DNA of 64,000 bases. It comes from Pelomyxa schiedti (taxonomy: Eukaryota; Evosea; Pelobiontida; Pelomyxidae). A program made the translations under genes and the position numbers. Below are positions 35,202 to 47,154 of this stretch, piece by piece; position 1 is the stretch's first letter, and each line of letters begins with the position of its first letter. The stretch spans positions 1-64,000 of the forward strand of contig JAHLWZ010000733.1 of NCBI GenBank assembly GCA_020536535.1, given 5' to 3'. The notes beneath the pieces were generated by a model. It was given only the letters and a program-made list of their open reading frames with translations. It was not told where the DNA came from and searched no databases.

Positions 35202-36926
35202 ATGGCCACACCTGTGTACGCGGTTGTCAAGTGCAAGTTCGATGCCCAAACGGAAGTGCAATTGTCGATACAACTTGGGGAAACAGTGGAGGTTCGCTTT
35301 TAGTTCTCTCCCAGGAGGAGTGTACTTACAACCACAGGTTTTAAAAAAATACCCCCAAGGTTGGACGTATGGGCGAAACAAAGACGGAAAGGCTGGTATT
35401 TTCCCTAGCAATTATGTTGAGGAAGTGGTTGGACCTGTTACTACACCCGGACCACAAGGAGGCCTTGGCCCTGTTAAATTTAGGTTTGTGCCTTAGCAAA
35501 AAGGTTCCTTTTATTCTGAACCTTCTTTTATTGTGAAGAGTTCAAGCCATCTATGACTATTCGGGCAGTTCACCAACTGAACTGTCATTTAAAGCTGGGG
35601 ACGAGTTAGATGTTGTAGCAGATAACCTCCCTGGAGGCTGGTGGAGGGCTGTGATGAATGGGAAAGTAGGTCATATTCCATCTGGATTTGTGCAACGCCT
35701 GCCTGATCAACCTACTCAACCAAATAATCCTACTCCCGCACCAATTTCAACACCAACCCCCACGCCAACCCCAACGCCCACTCCCACCCCCACTCCCACC
35801 CCAACCCCAACCCCTACTCCCACCCAAAATCCTTCTGCCCCACCAACAAGCACAGGCAGCCCCACCACTCCTGGGAGTCAAACTCAAACTCCAACTCCAA
35901 CCCCTACGCCAACACCTACACCTGCACTCACACCTACGCCGATACCTACCCCAACCCCCAACCCACCCCCAACACCAACACCAACTCCGAATCCAACGCC
36001 CGTAAATCCGACAGTATCTACACCCACTCAATCACCAAACACTAATCCTGTAACGCCCACTCCAGCACCCACCAATACACCCGTAGCCGTCCCTCCACCA
36101 TCGCAAAATACAGGCAATCTACCGCCTCCTGACCAGGCATCTGGTGGGGATGTCTATCCCTACAAAGCAAAGGCAAAATTTGCGTATACTTCAACAAAGG
36201 ATGCAGAGCTTACTTTCAACTGTGACGATGAAATTACCATTGTCAATCCTGGGAGCAATGGTTGGATTCTCGGCTTGATCAATGACAAATATGGCTATTT
36301 GCCTGCCTCTTACGTGGAAAGGATAGGTAACTTCCACTTTGAGAACGTATGTTCGTTGAAGTTTTCTCAGACAGCGTTGTTGAGCAGACACCAACAAATC
36401 CCGATGTTGCTCCGCCTACACAAACTTCTAAACCTACTGGAGCACCAGCTGAACAACCTGCAACTCAGCAAGCAATTCCTCCTCCTACAGAGACCCATCC
36501 TCCAGCTCAGGCAAGTGAGACAACACCTCCACCAGTGGACAAGCCAGTAACGTCAACAGTGCCACAACCTACTGTTGAATCTGCCGGCGCGGCGGCACCC
36601 CAGATTGTGTGCTGCATGTCTTCATTCATCTTGCTAATTTTGTCTCCGTAGCTACTTCCTTATAAAGCAATTGCCTTGTACGACTACAAAACCACAAAGC
36701 CTCACGAGCTTGCTTTTAATAAAGGAGACGAACTCACTATTGTAAAATCTTTGCAAAAGGTGACAATGTTCTCTGTGAAGCTTGCCCTCACCACCAACAG
36801 GGTTGGCTCTTTGGTACCCTAAACGGAGGTGCGGGAGGCTTGGTACCTTCGAAGTTTATTAAGGAGATTGCTCCACTTGCCAGATATACAAATACTACCG
36901 ATACTCCGCCTGGAATGTATGTGTGA
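35202..36926 (+). CDS. four-SH3-domain adaptor protein
   Basis: SH3 domains bind proline-rich peptides; multi-SH3 adaptors usually scaffold actin or membrane-trafficking complexes. ATG at 35202. SH3-1 opens YAVVKCKFDAQTEVQLSIQ and, after an intron, gives GWTYGRNKDGKAGIFPSNYV. SH3-2 (about 35545-35700) has ALYDY-type AIYDYSG, ELSFKAGDEL, GGWWRAV and GHIPSGFV. A Thr/Pro linker of about 140 residues (35700-36140, largely repeated TP) follows. SH3-3 (36150-36325) has ELTFNCDDEI and YGYLPASYV; SH3-4 (36653-36880) has ALYDYKTTKPHELAF and GGLVPSKFI. Stop TGA at 36924-36926. The linker could itself be an SH3 ligand, allowing self-association. The specific orthologue is unknown. Confidence 0.85.
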
Positions 36927-36965
36927 GTGGTGTGTCAACTGTTAATAATAGCCAGGCCAAAACCT

Positions 36966-37744
36966 ATGACCGCCGAACTGCAAAAAGATCAAAATTTCGG
37001 ATTTAAGGGCTTTTCTCTCGGTCTTTTTACATCTCAACCATCTGCTTTGCCATTCTTGTGTCCAATATGCAAATCTGTTGCAGAAAATCCAGTAACACAC
37101 TTAGCCACAACTGAGGTATGTATTAGACATCTTCATATCCGTACCCAACTTTCACAGAACACTGTTTTTTGTCACAAATGCATCAATAGTTGGTTGGAGA
37201 GGTTCAAGAGTTGCCCGATGTGCTCCAAAGCTGTCTCAGCCTCTGAAATGGGAGCCGTTCCACCTTCTGTTATGGCTAATTACTCAGCGTAAGTGTATTT
37301 TTTGAATATCACCCACTAATGTCCTTCAGTCTATGCATGCAATGCGTTAACAGTGCCTATGGGTGCAAGAATATTTCTACTCTTGCTCAACATGAACAGC
37401 ATGCTCTCGCATGCCCCTTCCACCCCGTTCATTGCCCACACACGCAATGCTGGAGGGTTTTCAGCCGTGGCACCATCGAGGAGCATACAAAAACGTGCCC
37501 CCACAAACCCTCACCAGCAACAACACACTGCACAGTTCCAGTTTGTGAGTGGAAAGGAACTCCGGAAGAACTGCCAACCCATCTTAAGGAATCCCAGTCC
37601 GCACACATTTCCACTCTCTCCAATGTCGTTAATACACTGATGCGGGAACACACGGAAACCCAAACTGCACTAAGAAACCTTCAGCAGACGGTTATGATTC
37701 AAAAACAGCTGATTGACAGTCTTCTCGCTGCCAAGCGCACTTAA
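36966..37744 (+). CDS. RING finger/TRAF-type zinc-finger E3 ubiquitin ligase
   Basis: Exons 36966-37115, 37158-37288 and 37330-37744 splice in phase. An N-terminal RING (CPICKS, with FCHKCINSWL, CPMC) would recruit an E2. It is followed by a TRAF/SIAH-type zinc-finger region with regularly spaced Cys/His pairs (CVNSAYGCKN, HEQHALACPFHPVHCPH, HTKTCPHK, CTVPVCEWKG, ELPTHLKES). A short C-terminal coiled coil (TLMREHTETQTALRNLQQTV) suggests oligomerisation. About 215 residues, without a MATH domain, so closer to the NRDP1/RNF41 layout than to full TRAFs. It starts only 40 bp after the SH3 gene ends. Confidence 0.85.
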
Positions 37745-37846
37745 GGAAAAACCAAGAGTAATGTTTGAACAAAAAAAAAGGCCAAATTGCCTTTTCACTA
37801 GTACTAGTTAAAGAATATCTTTGATTCTTTCCCCTTGTTGAGTGAA

Positions 37847-39890
37847 CTAGGAGTCCACTGTTGTCAGTTTGGTTTGTAAGTACATTTGTTGTTTTACAAG
37901 GATGTGCCGAATAGGCTTGTAAATCTCTTGGTGGTGCTGCATGGTGTATTCCGGCAGCAAGTCAACCGTCAGAATTTGGTGGTGTGTGGTTTTGGCGGAG
38001 AAGTAGCAAAAGGCTGTCAGGGTAGGTCCCGTTTTTGCTCCTCGCCCTAGTATCGTCTTTATTGGGCGTCTCATGTAGTGGCCTTTCTTTATCTGGGGGA
38101 ATTATTTAATAAGGCATTGGAAAAACAAATGTATACCCCTTCGTACTCATCCAGGTTCATCAGTGTTTCATCATCTATTTCCCACAATTCCCCATATATT
38201 TGGTGACCTTGATCTGTTTTATATTAACGCAGGTCAAAAGAATAGCTGCAACCATGTACTTCTGGGTCATAGATAAGGTAAGGAACTCCACATTGGCCAA
38301 TGACTAGCGGGAAGGCATCCATTGTGGTTGCTTCTCCAATAAAGTGGGACTTACTCAGAAACTTGTGGTTCCAGTGGAAGCCTCTTTTAAGTGTTCCATA
38401 CACGAAAAGTGTGTGACTCTGTGAGGAGGACTTTGTACTCCAGAAACAAAAGTACAGAAGGGAAAGTGCAAGCCCAGCAACCCACAATAGAATCCAAGGG
38501 AAACCTGGTACAGAGTTTGCACTTAAACAAAAGTACTACAAGAGTAAGTACCAATGGGGAAAGAAAAAGGTACATTACCATAAGTAGTCCACAAATGGTT
38601 ATCAAGATGAAAATTGATTTCCAGTGCAGAGAAAGTGGAAACTTATGCTTACAAATAGCACCAGCACATATGCACTTACTTCTGCCGAAAAATGCAAAAT
38701 AAGGATCATGGCGTAAGTGCCACCTGTTCTCCCAACTGTCGACAATTTGGTCAACTTGTGGATAAGGTTTGGTGCGAACACGAAATTCCAATGGGCCATT
38801 TTCCAGAATAGGGAGATCTTTCTGTAGAATTTTCAAAACAAATACCAATGAAATGAGTGAGCACCTGCCAACGGAACATGGCAGCGCTAGTACAAGTCAA
38901 AAACGGGGATAGCTCAATCAAAATGACACGTCTGCTCGAAGGTAGATATGCAAGGTCCATAACATAGGTGTCCTCCCCAACATGGGGGTGAACTTCTGAC
39001 CAGTAGTCCAGCAGGGCCGGCTTCAACCATTCGATCTCTTCAACTAAGTGTTCATATAGAACATAATGGTCGTACTGGGAAATAGCAGTAACATGACCAC
39101 TCTTGACAAAAACTCGGAACTCATAATCATAACGCATTTCTGGCTCCCATGCACGTAATACTACTTGCTCAGGTTCACCGAATTCCAGCCAGTCTATCAA
39201 ATCAGAAAAAACCCTCTCACTGCTCAGAAGTAGGCTCATCGCCTCTTCCCCAGATCTAACGCACAAATCAAGGGCTCTAGAAGCTGCTGCGGCCCGTATG
39301 TTGGCGCGGGAGGCGTCAGATACATCACCTGATGAAGTAAATTCTTCCTGAATGGCATAAAACCGCTCCAAAACACGGTCCCGGTTCAGAGGCTCTGCAT
39401 CTTTACTAGAGATTGGTAAAGAAGATTGCAAAAGTTTTTAAAGAGATGGGAGGGGAAAGAGAAAGCAAGAGAAAAAGTTATGGGTAATAAACGTTGATCT
39501 GCCACAGAGACGTAAAAACGCTCCGTTTTTCTTGAATTGGCTGTTGATGATGGCATCCAGTGACGCCGTCAGTTTCTTCAGTACGGCCACAGCATCGCAC
39601 GTAAACTTGCAAGTTGTAGTTGTCACACCATCGCCGTTGATCACAACAAACTGGTCCCTTTGCGTGTACCTGCAGGAGTAAAACGCGATAATCGCAGCTG
39701 CCTCTGTCCTGGTCAAAGGCACGAAAACAGTGTCGAACGTGAATCTCTGCAAAGCCGGGTACCACACGTCTATGTCGAACGCCAGGTTCTCCTGCCTCAG
39801 CCTATGCTCCGAATTGATCATCAACTTACGTGCCGCCCGGTCCTGTCGCACTTCCGCACAACCACCAACCTGCACCCCGGCACCACTCAT
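37847..39890 (-). CDS. CDC123 homologue, with frame continuing into a membrane segment and a GGACT-like cyclotransferase domain
   Basis: CDC123 is an ATP-grasp chaperone needed to assemble eIF2. ATG at 39890; DVWYPALQRFTFDTVFVPL is the typical CDC123 opening. GRS-T-KDAEPL (across the intron at about 39501-39415), VVLRAWEPEMRYDYEFRVFV, AISQYDHYVLYEHL and VMDLAYLP are family hallmarks. The ID-F-NPF metal motif reads IELSPF here, so Asn is Ser. After the CDC123 end the frame stays open into two hydrophobic helices (IFILITICGLLM and GLALSLLYFCFW) and then FVYGTLKRGFHWN, the signature of gamma-glutamyl(amine) cyclotransferases, ending at 37847. Whether both halves are one protein depends on a 32-nt candidate intron at 38648-38679. 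If spliced, CDC123 stops at 38643-38645. Confidence 0.75.
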
Positions 39891-40016
39891 TCCCCCTTCT
39901 TTCGTGTTGTTTTTTTTTTTGTGTGTGTGTTTCTTCAACCGTTGAAGATTGCAAAAAAAAACAACATGTCAAACAAAAATTCATGTGACATGAGATGCCA
40001 AAAAAAGGGGCCTGGG

Positions 40017-41792
40017 TCACAGACCCCACATGTTTGTTGTTCCCAAGACCGCCTTGCTCAGAGCCTTGAGCTTCGGCGTGGTCCCTTGCCAATCTGGAAG
40101 CTCCAGGTTGTCCAGGCACGTCGTGTCGGGCACGCAGTCGTCCGACGTGACCAGCGTCGCGAGGATCGTCAGGCCGCAGGGGACGTCGGATCCCACAACT
40201 GGCGAGCTGATGATGGTGCCGTGGGTGGCGTAGTCCACGGGGATCAGCACGGACTTGGCGTTGCCGACGTCGGCGATGCGCTGCGCAGTGTACGACGCGT
40301 ACGTCAGCGGCGTTTGGTTGTCCCAGTTGCCGTTCACCACGTAGACAGGGACTTGCGAGTACTGCGGGATTGTGGGTTAGTTGGGGGTCAAGGTTCTCGT
40401 TTGGTTTTGTTTTCGTTGTTTTTTCGCGTTTGGCAGGATTTTTGGTATTATTAGTAGTATTGTTTTTTTGTTTGCCACAGAAAAGAGATTGATACGTTGG
40501 GGACTTGTCTCCAGTACTGGTCAATTGGGTATCTAGGCCAAGCATTTACATCAAGTAGCCAGGATTCTCCGGCATGGGTTGTGAAGAAGTAAGTTTTGTC
40601 TTGGGCACTGAGTAAGTCGGCGGGGTACTCAGAGCCAGGTTCCATGAGAAGAATCTCCGATGACATGATGTTGTACTGCAGCGGGGCGTCATACAGGCCG
40701 CCCTCACCAGGGGGGAAGGAAAAGAGCTGAGTGAGGGCTTTGACGTCATCAGCGTTGCACCGCACAAAGCGGTAAATGATTGGAGGGATGAGCATTCGCG
40801 CGTACTGGTATGTCATTCCTGTAGAAAACAGGGCCTGCAGGGTGGATACGTATGGCTTTGCCAGGGGAACCTTTGCGGCACATGTAGTGTTCACCAATTC
40901 GTCGTCTGAAAGAGCTGTGTACATTTGTCGGAGAGTAACAAGTGGGTCCAGTGCTCCCCACAAAGAGCTGCACCAGGGATCTGTGCCACAAAGAGCCATC
41001 ATATACCTCCCCACGCTATCGCTGATTTGATCCATATCAATGAGTTTATAGATATCTGGAGGCACTGTGCCGTCTAGGAATATTGACTTTGGGTCTACCG
41101 TGCGAATGAACATGAATTTGTGAGCCAACCAGGTGCCGTGGGACCAGGCGTAGAGGTGATAATTATTGCCAACCTCCGGGACTGTAAGCTGTTGAATTAG
41201 AAAGTCCAGGTCCCTAGCTGCATTCAACTCTGTGAATTGGGCCAAGTTGTCACCCCATATGTTCTCTAAGTCCTGAGCGCACTGGGCGTCGGGCCAAGCA
41301 ATTCCGGAAGGGCAGACCAACGGAGTAGAGAGTCCAGACCCGCGCTTGTCAGGAAGCATATATGCCACTCTATTAGAGAACAAATCAGGCACATCGAACG
41401 TTGCCCAAGCTCCCTCGAATCCCTGATGCAAAAACAGACTTCCACGACCTCCTCCACCCTAAGAAACAAACATTAATGCAACCTTAAAAACAAATATATC
41501 TCTGATTTGGTATTTAAAAAAAAACCTGCAACATCCACAAGTGGGTGTCCACAACTGCTGTGGGGTCAGAAGGCACCAACATCGTAACCCATAAGTTTAT
41601 GGTGGCGGGGTTCTCGGGGTAGTTCTCCCAGTCCAATGGCACCCCGGTCACGTTGGCGCACCACGCCTCGTACCAACTTGGCAGAGACGGCTGGTTGATC
41701 AGGTCGTCGGGGCACGACCCCCACGCCCACGACGGCGACGCAGACGACCCCACAACGATCGCTGTGAGACACACCAAGACGGCCGCAAGCAT
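40017..41792 (-). CDS. secreted alpha/beta-hydrolase peptidase (S33/TAP-like)
   Basis: Likely an extracellular or lysosome-like aminopeptidase of the tripeptidyl-aminopeptidase-like group. ATG at 41792 opens with a signal peptide (LAAVLVCLTAIVVGSSA). The mature part has conserved landmarks: FLHQGFEG (oxyanion-loop region), LPDKRGSGLS (the PDxRGxGxS motif of S33 enzymes), YAWSHGTWLAHKF (nucleophile elbow; Ser present but A-x-S-x-G instead of G-x-S-x-G), a TAP-like lid, NGNWDNQTPL (catalytic Asp) and ATHGTI (catalytic His). Three exons are clear: about 41792-41526, 41459-40480 and 40365-40017. Several Cys in lid and cap fit a disulphide-stabilised secreted protein. The exact exon 2-3 junction is approximate. 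Confidence 0.8.
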
Positions 41793-42055
41793 TTAATTAT
41801 TTTGTTGTTTCGATCGGGTTTTCCCTTTCTCTTCTTGTTGAGCCCCAAAACCCTTTTTTAAGAGAACACCGGCGAGATTGAAAGTGTGCAGGTGTGAAAG
41901 TCAGTCCAGAAAGTAATCACGGCCACAGAGCAGTTCCAGTCCCTGGCATTGGGCAAGAAACCTCCAGTGCCCAGACACCAGACACCCTTGAACCCACCCC
42001 CCCCCACCAACTTGCCAAAACATAAAACGAAACTACAGCGTTACGTTGACCGTCG
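41793..42055. promoter_or_regulatory. divergent promoter region
   Basis: Space between the start codons of the peptidase (-) and the RING/NHL gene (+). There is a C-run at 41997-42006 and no TATA box that I can place. Confidence 0.35.
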
Positions 42056-45000
42056 ATGGCCACCCAGCCCCTCAGCATCGCCACCAGAAGCAGCAGCACG
42101 GGGCAGACGATGTGCTCCACGCAGACGAGCAGCGCGTCGTCGTCGGGGGGGGACAGCGGCGTCGCCTCGTCCGCGTCGCCGCTCGTCGACGCGGGGACCC
42201 GCTACATGCGCGGCGGGGGGTACGACAGCGAGCCCGCCCCCGACGAGGCGCCTCCTCCTGGGGAGGACGCGGTGTGCTGGGACGACGTGATGTGCCCGAT
42301 GTGCGCGGGGGTGTACGAGGACCCCGTGGTGTTGTCGTGCGGGCACACGTTCTGCCGGGGTTGTGTGTTGTTTTTGATCGGTGCCAAGTACCTGGAGGTT
42401 GTTGGGCCTGTTGTATTATTATTTTATTTATATTTATATTTATATTTATATTTATAGATCACTAAATTGTGTGTGCTGTAAAGGTGGAAGAAGTATCAGA
42501 TAAAGATGATCTTGTTGTGGCCATTGAATGCCCACTTTGTAAGGCCAATCCGCGGGTTCTATTTTCAGGTTTGTTTGGGTACATGTGCACACACTGGCGC
42601 TCAAAACCTCCCTCTCTGCAGGTAACGGCTTGGTTCCTGATAAAAAAATGGGGATCAAGATAGATTTGGTAAAATCAGATTTCCTCTAAATGTTCACTTA
42701 AAGCACCTTCCAGTGGCACAATCCTCCCTGCCAATGGATAGAAGATTGCCCAAATAAATCTATGATAGAGTGTCCTGAATGTGGTGGGTTACGGTACTGT
42801 CAAATATGTTGGAGTACTGCTCATGCAGTATGTATTCTCTTTCCCCCCCTTTTTTTCTGTAACTCCTATCAGAAAACCAAGTCTCCACACCATCCACAGT
42901 ACATCAATTTGTCTAATAGAATTGATGACTGCCCACTACATATGAATGAGCCACTTGCTGTGAGGAACTGGTACTGTAACGCTTGTCAGCAGCCTGTATG
43001 TTCACACTGCAAGACACACCCCCATAATAGTCATAATATTGTGCCCCTTCATTCTGTCCAAAGCGATCTATCTAAGCAGTGTGAGGGTACTATACCACCC
43101 TTCACAGATCTGTAATTCATCGACACTCAAAAGAGGAACTTCATAGACACACGCATATTCTATCACCAGAGAGTTCAGACATTACTATAGCCCTGGAATC
43201 CCAACACACACCTTTAATGGAATCCCTGAAATCCTTTTCTGAGACAATTGATCTCTCTCTAACTGAACTTGAAGCCCGGGTTCAACAGTTAACAGATGAT
43301 GCAAGTATGAGGCGCACTCCCTCTGTTTATTCTTATTTTATTTTCTGGTTAACCAAGGAGAAAGACTCCAAGCCCAAAAAATGGCTACAGAAAAAGTTAT
43401 TGAATATCACAGCTCTCTCTGTAGTTTATGGGAATCCGCAATGTTGTCAAGTGACGAGGTCACGCTCTTTCTTATTGATAAAAAGTTAAAGGAGCTGCTG
43501 TCGGTATATCTACCAATAGTCTGATGCTTTAGCTATTTTGAACTCACTTCAGAGGTGAGTCCCTGAACCACATTTGTTGATGCAGGGTTCTGTGGAAATG
43601 AGTCCCCTTGGCTCCCAAAGCGAAGGACTCCTTATTCAGGCTGACCCCATTGATCCCACCATCACTGAGCAGAAACATGGAATTACATTTGGATCAATTG
43701 CTTTGTACAAATGTTTCTTACACTAGAACATTTCTCCAAAATTGTACTGTTTACCATGCCCCAGGCACCACCAAGAAACTGTGTGGTGGATCTGCTAGAT
43801 ATTCTGAGGAGCCTTCTCAATTCAGTGGTCCAAGATCCATTGTATATGATCCACGCTCGAAGTTTTTCATACTGGCTGATTCTAAGAATCATACAATTAG
43901 AGCTGTTTATCCGACCGGTTAGCAGTGTTGTAATTGCTTGTCCTAAGTAACCCTTTTTGAAGGTCAAACAACACTCCTTTCTGGGACACCTGAAAAGGAA
44001 GGCACTTCAGATGGCGTTTGCCAGGAATCGAAATTCTCCTTCCCCATGGGAGTTGCACTCAATGAATCCTCAACAATTTATGTCACAAATTCTTCCCCTA
44101 CATCATGTACCCTGAGAAAGATAGACCAAAGTAGCCTGCCCCCCTGTACTCAGCTTCGTTTTCTGAATCCTCTTAGAATCAGGTTTGGTTTTCACCTGTA
44201 CTTCCACTGGGCTGTCATCCCCACAAGGAGTAGTTATTTACCAGGACAAAGTTCTTTTCGCCGAGAAAACCTCTCACTGCATAACAGTATACACTGAAGG
44301 AGGTTTTTCTCCCTCTACCCCCAATATTATTAACACTTCACTTGAATAACAGAAGTTATCCTCACATCCCACACACATACTCACATACTCACAGGTGGAA
44401 CCTCTGTACTGGCCGGATCATGCGGGCAGAAAGGTTTCCAGGACGGGCCATACAACCAAGCGCAGTTCTACCTCCCAACGTCACTGTGTGTTCTGCAGAA
44501 CGTGGTCTACGTCGCCCAAGCCGGCTGCATCCGCGTGCTCGCCGACGGCCTAGTGACCACGCTGGGCCCACGGCGCCACTTGTCTGAGTTTGAAAGCGTG
44601 GACTATGAAGCGGCAACGGCAGCAGCAACGGGAACAACGGGGGATTCGACTATTTCTACTGCTGCTCGTGCTGATGCTGGTTCTGCTACTGCTACTGCAA
44701 GCACAGCGGCAACAGGGGCCTCAGCCTCGAAGAGTGGGATCCAGGATGATACCAGACCAGAGGGCCCGATATTGGGGGACCTATTATCGGCGATTGTGCA
44801 TTACAATGGCAGTCTGTTAGTAGCAGACACACACAATGATGCAATTATGCAAGTTACATTTAGTGGTGTGTTGATCTCAGCACAACAACTTATCCAACCT
44901 CAAACCAAAAACAGGATTGGTTTCCACTCTGGTGAACATACCACGCCCAAGAGGAATTGCAGTATACCCAAGTGACTGCAGCCCATCAGGGGCAATGTGC

Positions 45001-45087
45001 CCAGGAGATCTCCTAGTATCTTCGTTTGGAAAGAATAAGGAGCACTGTCTGTATGTTGTTCACATGCAGTGTCTCGATAGCATTTGA
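42056..45087 (+). CDS. TRIM-like RING/B-box protein with NHL-type beta-propeller
   Basis: Candidate E3 ubiquitin ligase or RNA-binding regulator of the TRIM-NHL layout. Start 42056. A Ser/Gly-rich N-terminus precedes the RING: CPMCAGVYEDPVVLSCGHTF, then after an intron VAIECPLCKA. A B-box-like pair follows (CPECGGLRYCQICW near 42770; RNWYCNACQQPVCSHCKTH near 42965), then a predicted coiled coil (ETIDLSLTELEARVQQLTDD, about 43240). From about 43750 the sequence has NHL-like blades: FSGPRSIVYDPRSKFFILAD, HTIRAV, FPMGVALNESSTIYVTN, VYVAQAGCIRVLADG, VHYNGSLLVADTHND and RPRGIAVYPSD. The stop is at 45085-45087. A Thr/Ala/Ser-rich insert lies at 44610-44740. Some intron borders in 43440-44300 remain uncertain. 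Confidence 0.7.
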
Positions 45088-45418
45088 AAACAAAAAACCA
45101 CAAAGTCCCATCTATTTGGGGGTTCTCGAGTTACAGGAGTTCTCTTGAAGATCAGAAACCCGCGGGACAGTCGACGTGCTTTTCTCCTTCCCATCACATC
45201 TGTGAAAAGCAGAAGTTTTGGGGTTTTGGGAAGAGACACTTCTCTCTAAGGAAACCGTCGATCGGAAAACTCAACCAACACCAAAAAGCCAAACGAAAAA
45301 ACAAAAGCAAAAAAAAAAAAAAAAGTCGTTTGATCGCAACCTACGATGAAGGTAGAAAACCAACACAGCAACCTTTATTTACTTGCTATTTGATCCTTCT
45401 TTGCTTTATGCATTTACA

Positions 45419-47008
45419 ATGGCACAGGTTGCGTGTTTTTTCCTTGCAGCCTTGGTGCTGTGCGCCTCTGGTGTGTGGTTTAAAAACCAACCCCCACATT
45501 TATCTCCTACGATACTCATTTTTCTCTTTTTTGCAGCCGAGGATGTGTGGAGTGTGTTGTCTAAGGACATCATGACCATTTGCATGGACGTACACTTCTG
45601 GAGCCCGCAAGAAGGACTGGTGTCTGGCATGCAAAACATGATTGGTATGTAGCCGACACAACACTATCATAAAGTTCCTGCAGTTTGAATCTCTAAAACA
45701 TTGGGCTTACATTGTTCTGCAGGTGCTCTTGTCTTGAGGACGGTAGATGCTGGCGCCAATTGGACCGTCATGACCAAGATTGCTGGCTTGGAGATGTGTG
45801 TTACAAATTCCCACAATGCATTTTTTGAAATTTCTCACTGCCAAAATAGGTTCATGTGCCTCGCCTTTGGAGACTACTACACAGGAGTCACTGCTGGACT
45901 TGGCTGGGATTTGGTTGAAATGTCGTCAATGTACACGCATGACGCTGGTGAGAGAACCTATCTTCCCTCCGTTTCTTTAACAGGGAAAATACTTCAAACA
46001 GGCTACACATGGACTGAAACAAATGACAACAACTTCATTGCCTCCTACCAAGACTGTGAGCCCGTTCCCAACAACGACGACATGTTCGTTATGGCTGGAT
46101 TCTGGGATCACGTTGTTCTTCCACACGAGTACGGCTACGGTGCAGCTATCTCAACCAATGGAGGAGTCGACTTTGTTCACTACGACTGGGGGATTGACAC
46201 TGAAGCAAGATACATCTCTTTTGCCAGTACCTATGTACGCCTTCCCTATTTTTGTCCGTTTTCCATGTAATTTGGAAAAAGGTTGGCTGGATTTCTGGAG
46301 GAATGTGGCCTGAGACACCTGAGGATTCCAAATACCACCTCAGGTTTCCTCCCTCGTTTTAAGTATTTACTTATAGTCCACAGACCAGAAATGCACCACG
46401 GAATTACAAAGGATGCTGATGGTAACTTCCATCAGGAGTTCGTTAACACAGGCAAACTGGGTGCTGGCTACACTGGTATTCTTGCTAAGACCACTGATGG
46501 AGGAAAGACCTGGGTCATGCAGTACAATGATACAACTAGCACTCGCTACTTCAATGGCATCCACGCTGCTTCCGAGAAGGACGTCTGGGTCGTTGGTGAG
46601 GGTGATGACGGAGCTTGGATCACACACACTGGCGATGGAGGGTTGACTTGGGAAGACCAGGTCCAAAATAATTCTATCCCCAAAACAACGCAATTCTAAT
46701 TCTGTACAGTTGTTTGTGGACGGTGGCTCCATGATGACTGTCAAGTGCTTTGACAATCTTGAGTGCTGGGTTGGTGGTAAAGCAGCTGGCCATGGAATGG
46801 ATGGAGGACTTTGGCACACTGTGTGTTTTAAAACCTTTTTCTTTTACAATAACACTGGATTAAGACTGATGGAGGTCTCTCATGGCACCTTACTGAAATG
46901 CAAGGATACTACATCAGCTACATCGATCTCCTTGACAGAGACCACATTTATGCCTCTGCCTTTGACACAGTTGGAGTGTCTGCCCTTCTGGAATACCTTC
47001 CAGAGTAA
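45419..47008 (+). CDS. secreted BNR/YCF48-like beta-propeller protein
   Basis: ATG at 45419 followed by a signal peptide (AQVACFFLAALVLCAS) split by an intron; the next exon begins EDVWSVLSKDI. The body has repeated Asp-box/BNR-like elements: TVDAGANWTVM, STNGGVDFVHYDWG, TTDGGKTWVMQYND, TGDGGLTWEDQ and TDGGLSWHLTEM. These are the S/T-x-D-x-G-x-T-W turns of sialidase-type and YCF48/HCF136-type propellers. No sialidase catalytic motif is evident. The final exon ends FDTVGVSALLEYLPE with its stop at 47006-47008. It is likely secreted or in the endomembrane lumen; ligand unknown. The 5' side carries a long A-run (45308-45324). Confidence 0.65.
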
Positions 47009-47154
47009 ATGGACCTTGTCTCCCCCTAATTATTTTTGTGTCTGGTTAAAACCAAAACAACATTTTTTAAGTTTTTCCGTCTTTCGTGCCGTTCTCTGTT
47101 CTTTCTACCCGAAAAAACAACAACAACAAGAAAAAAACTCGCGTTTATTGGAAG

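Noticed and set aside
39660..40545. Long frames on the opposite strand of the peptidase and CDC123 genes
   Set aside because: They are GC-rich antisense shadows with Arg/Gly/Val-rich composition and no domains, and would cross real gene borders.
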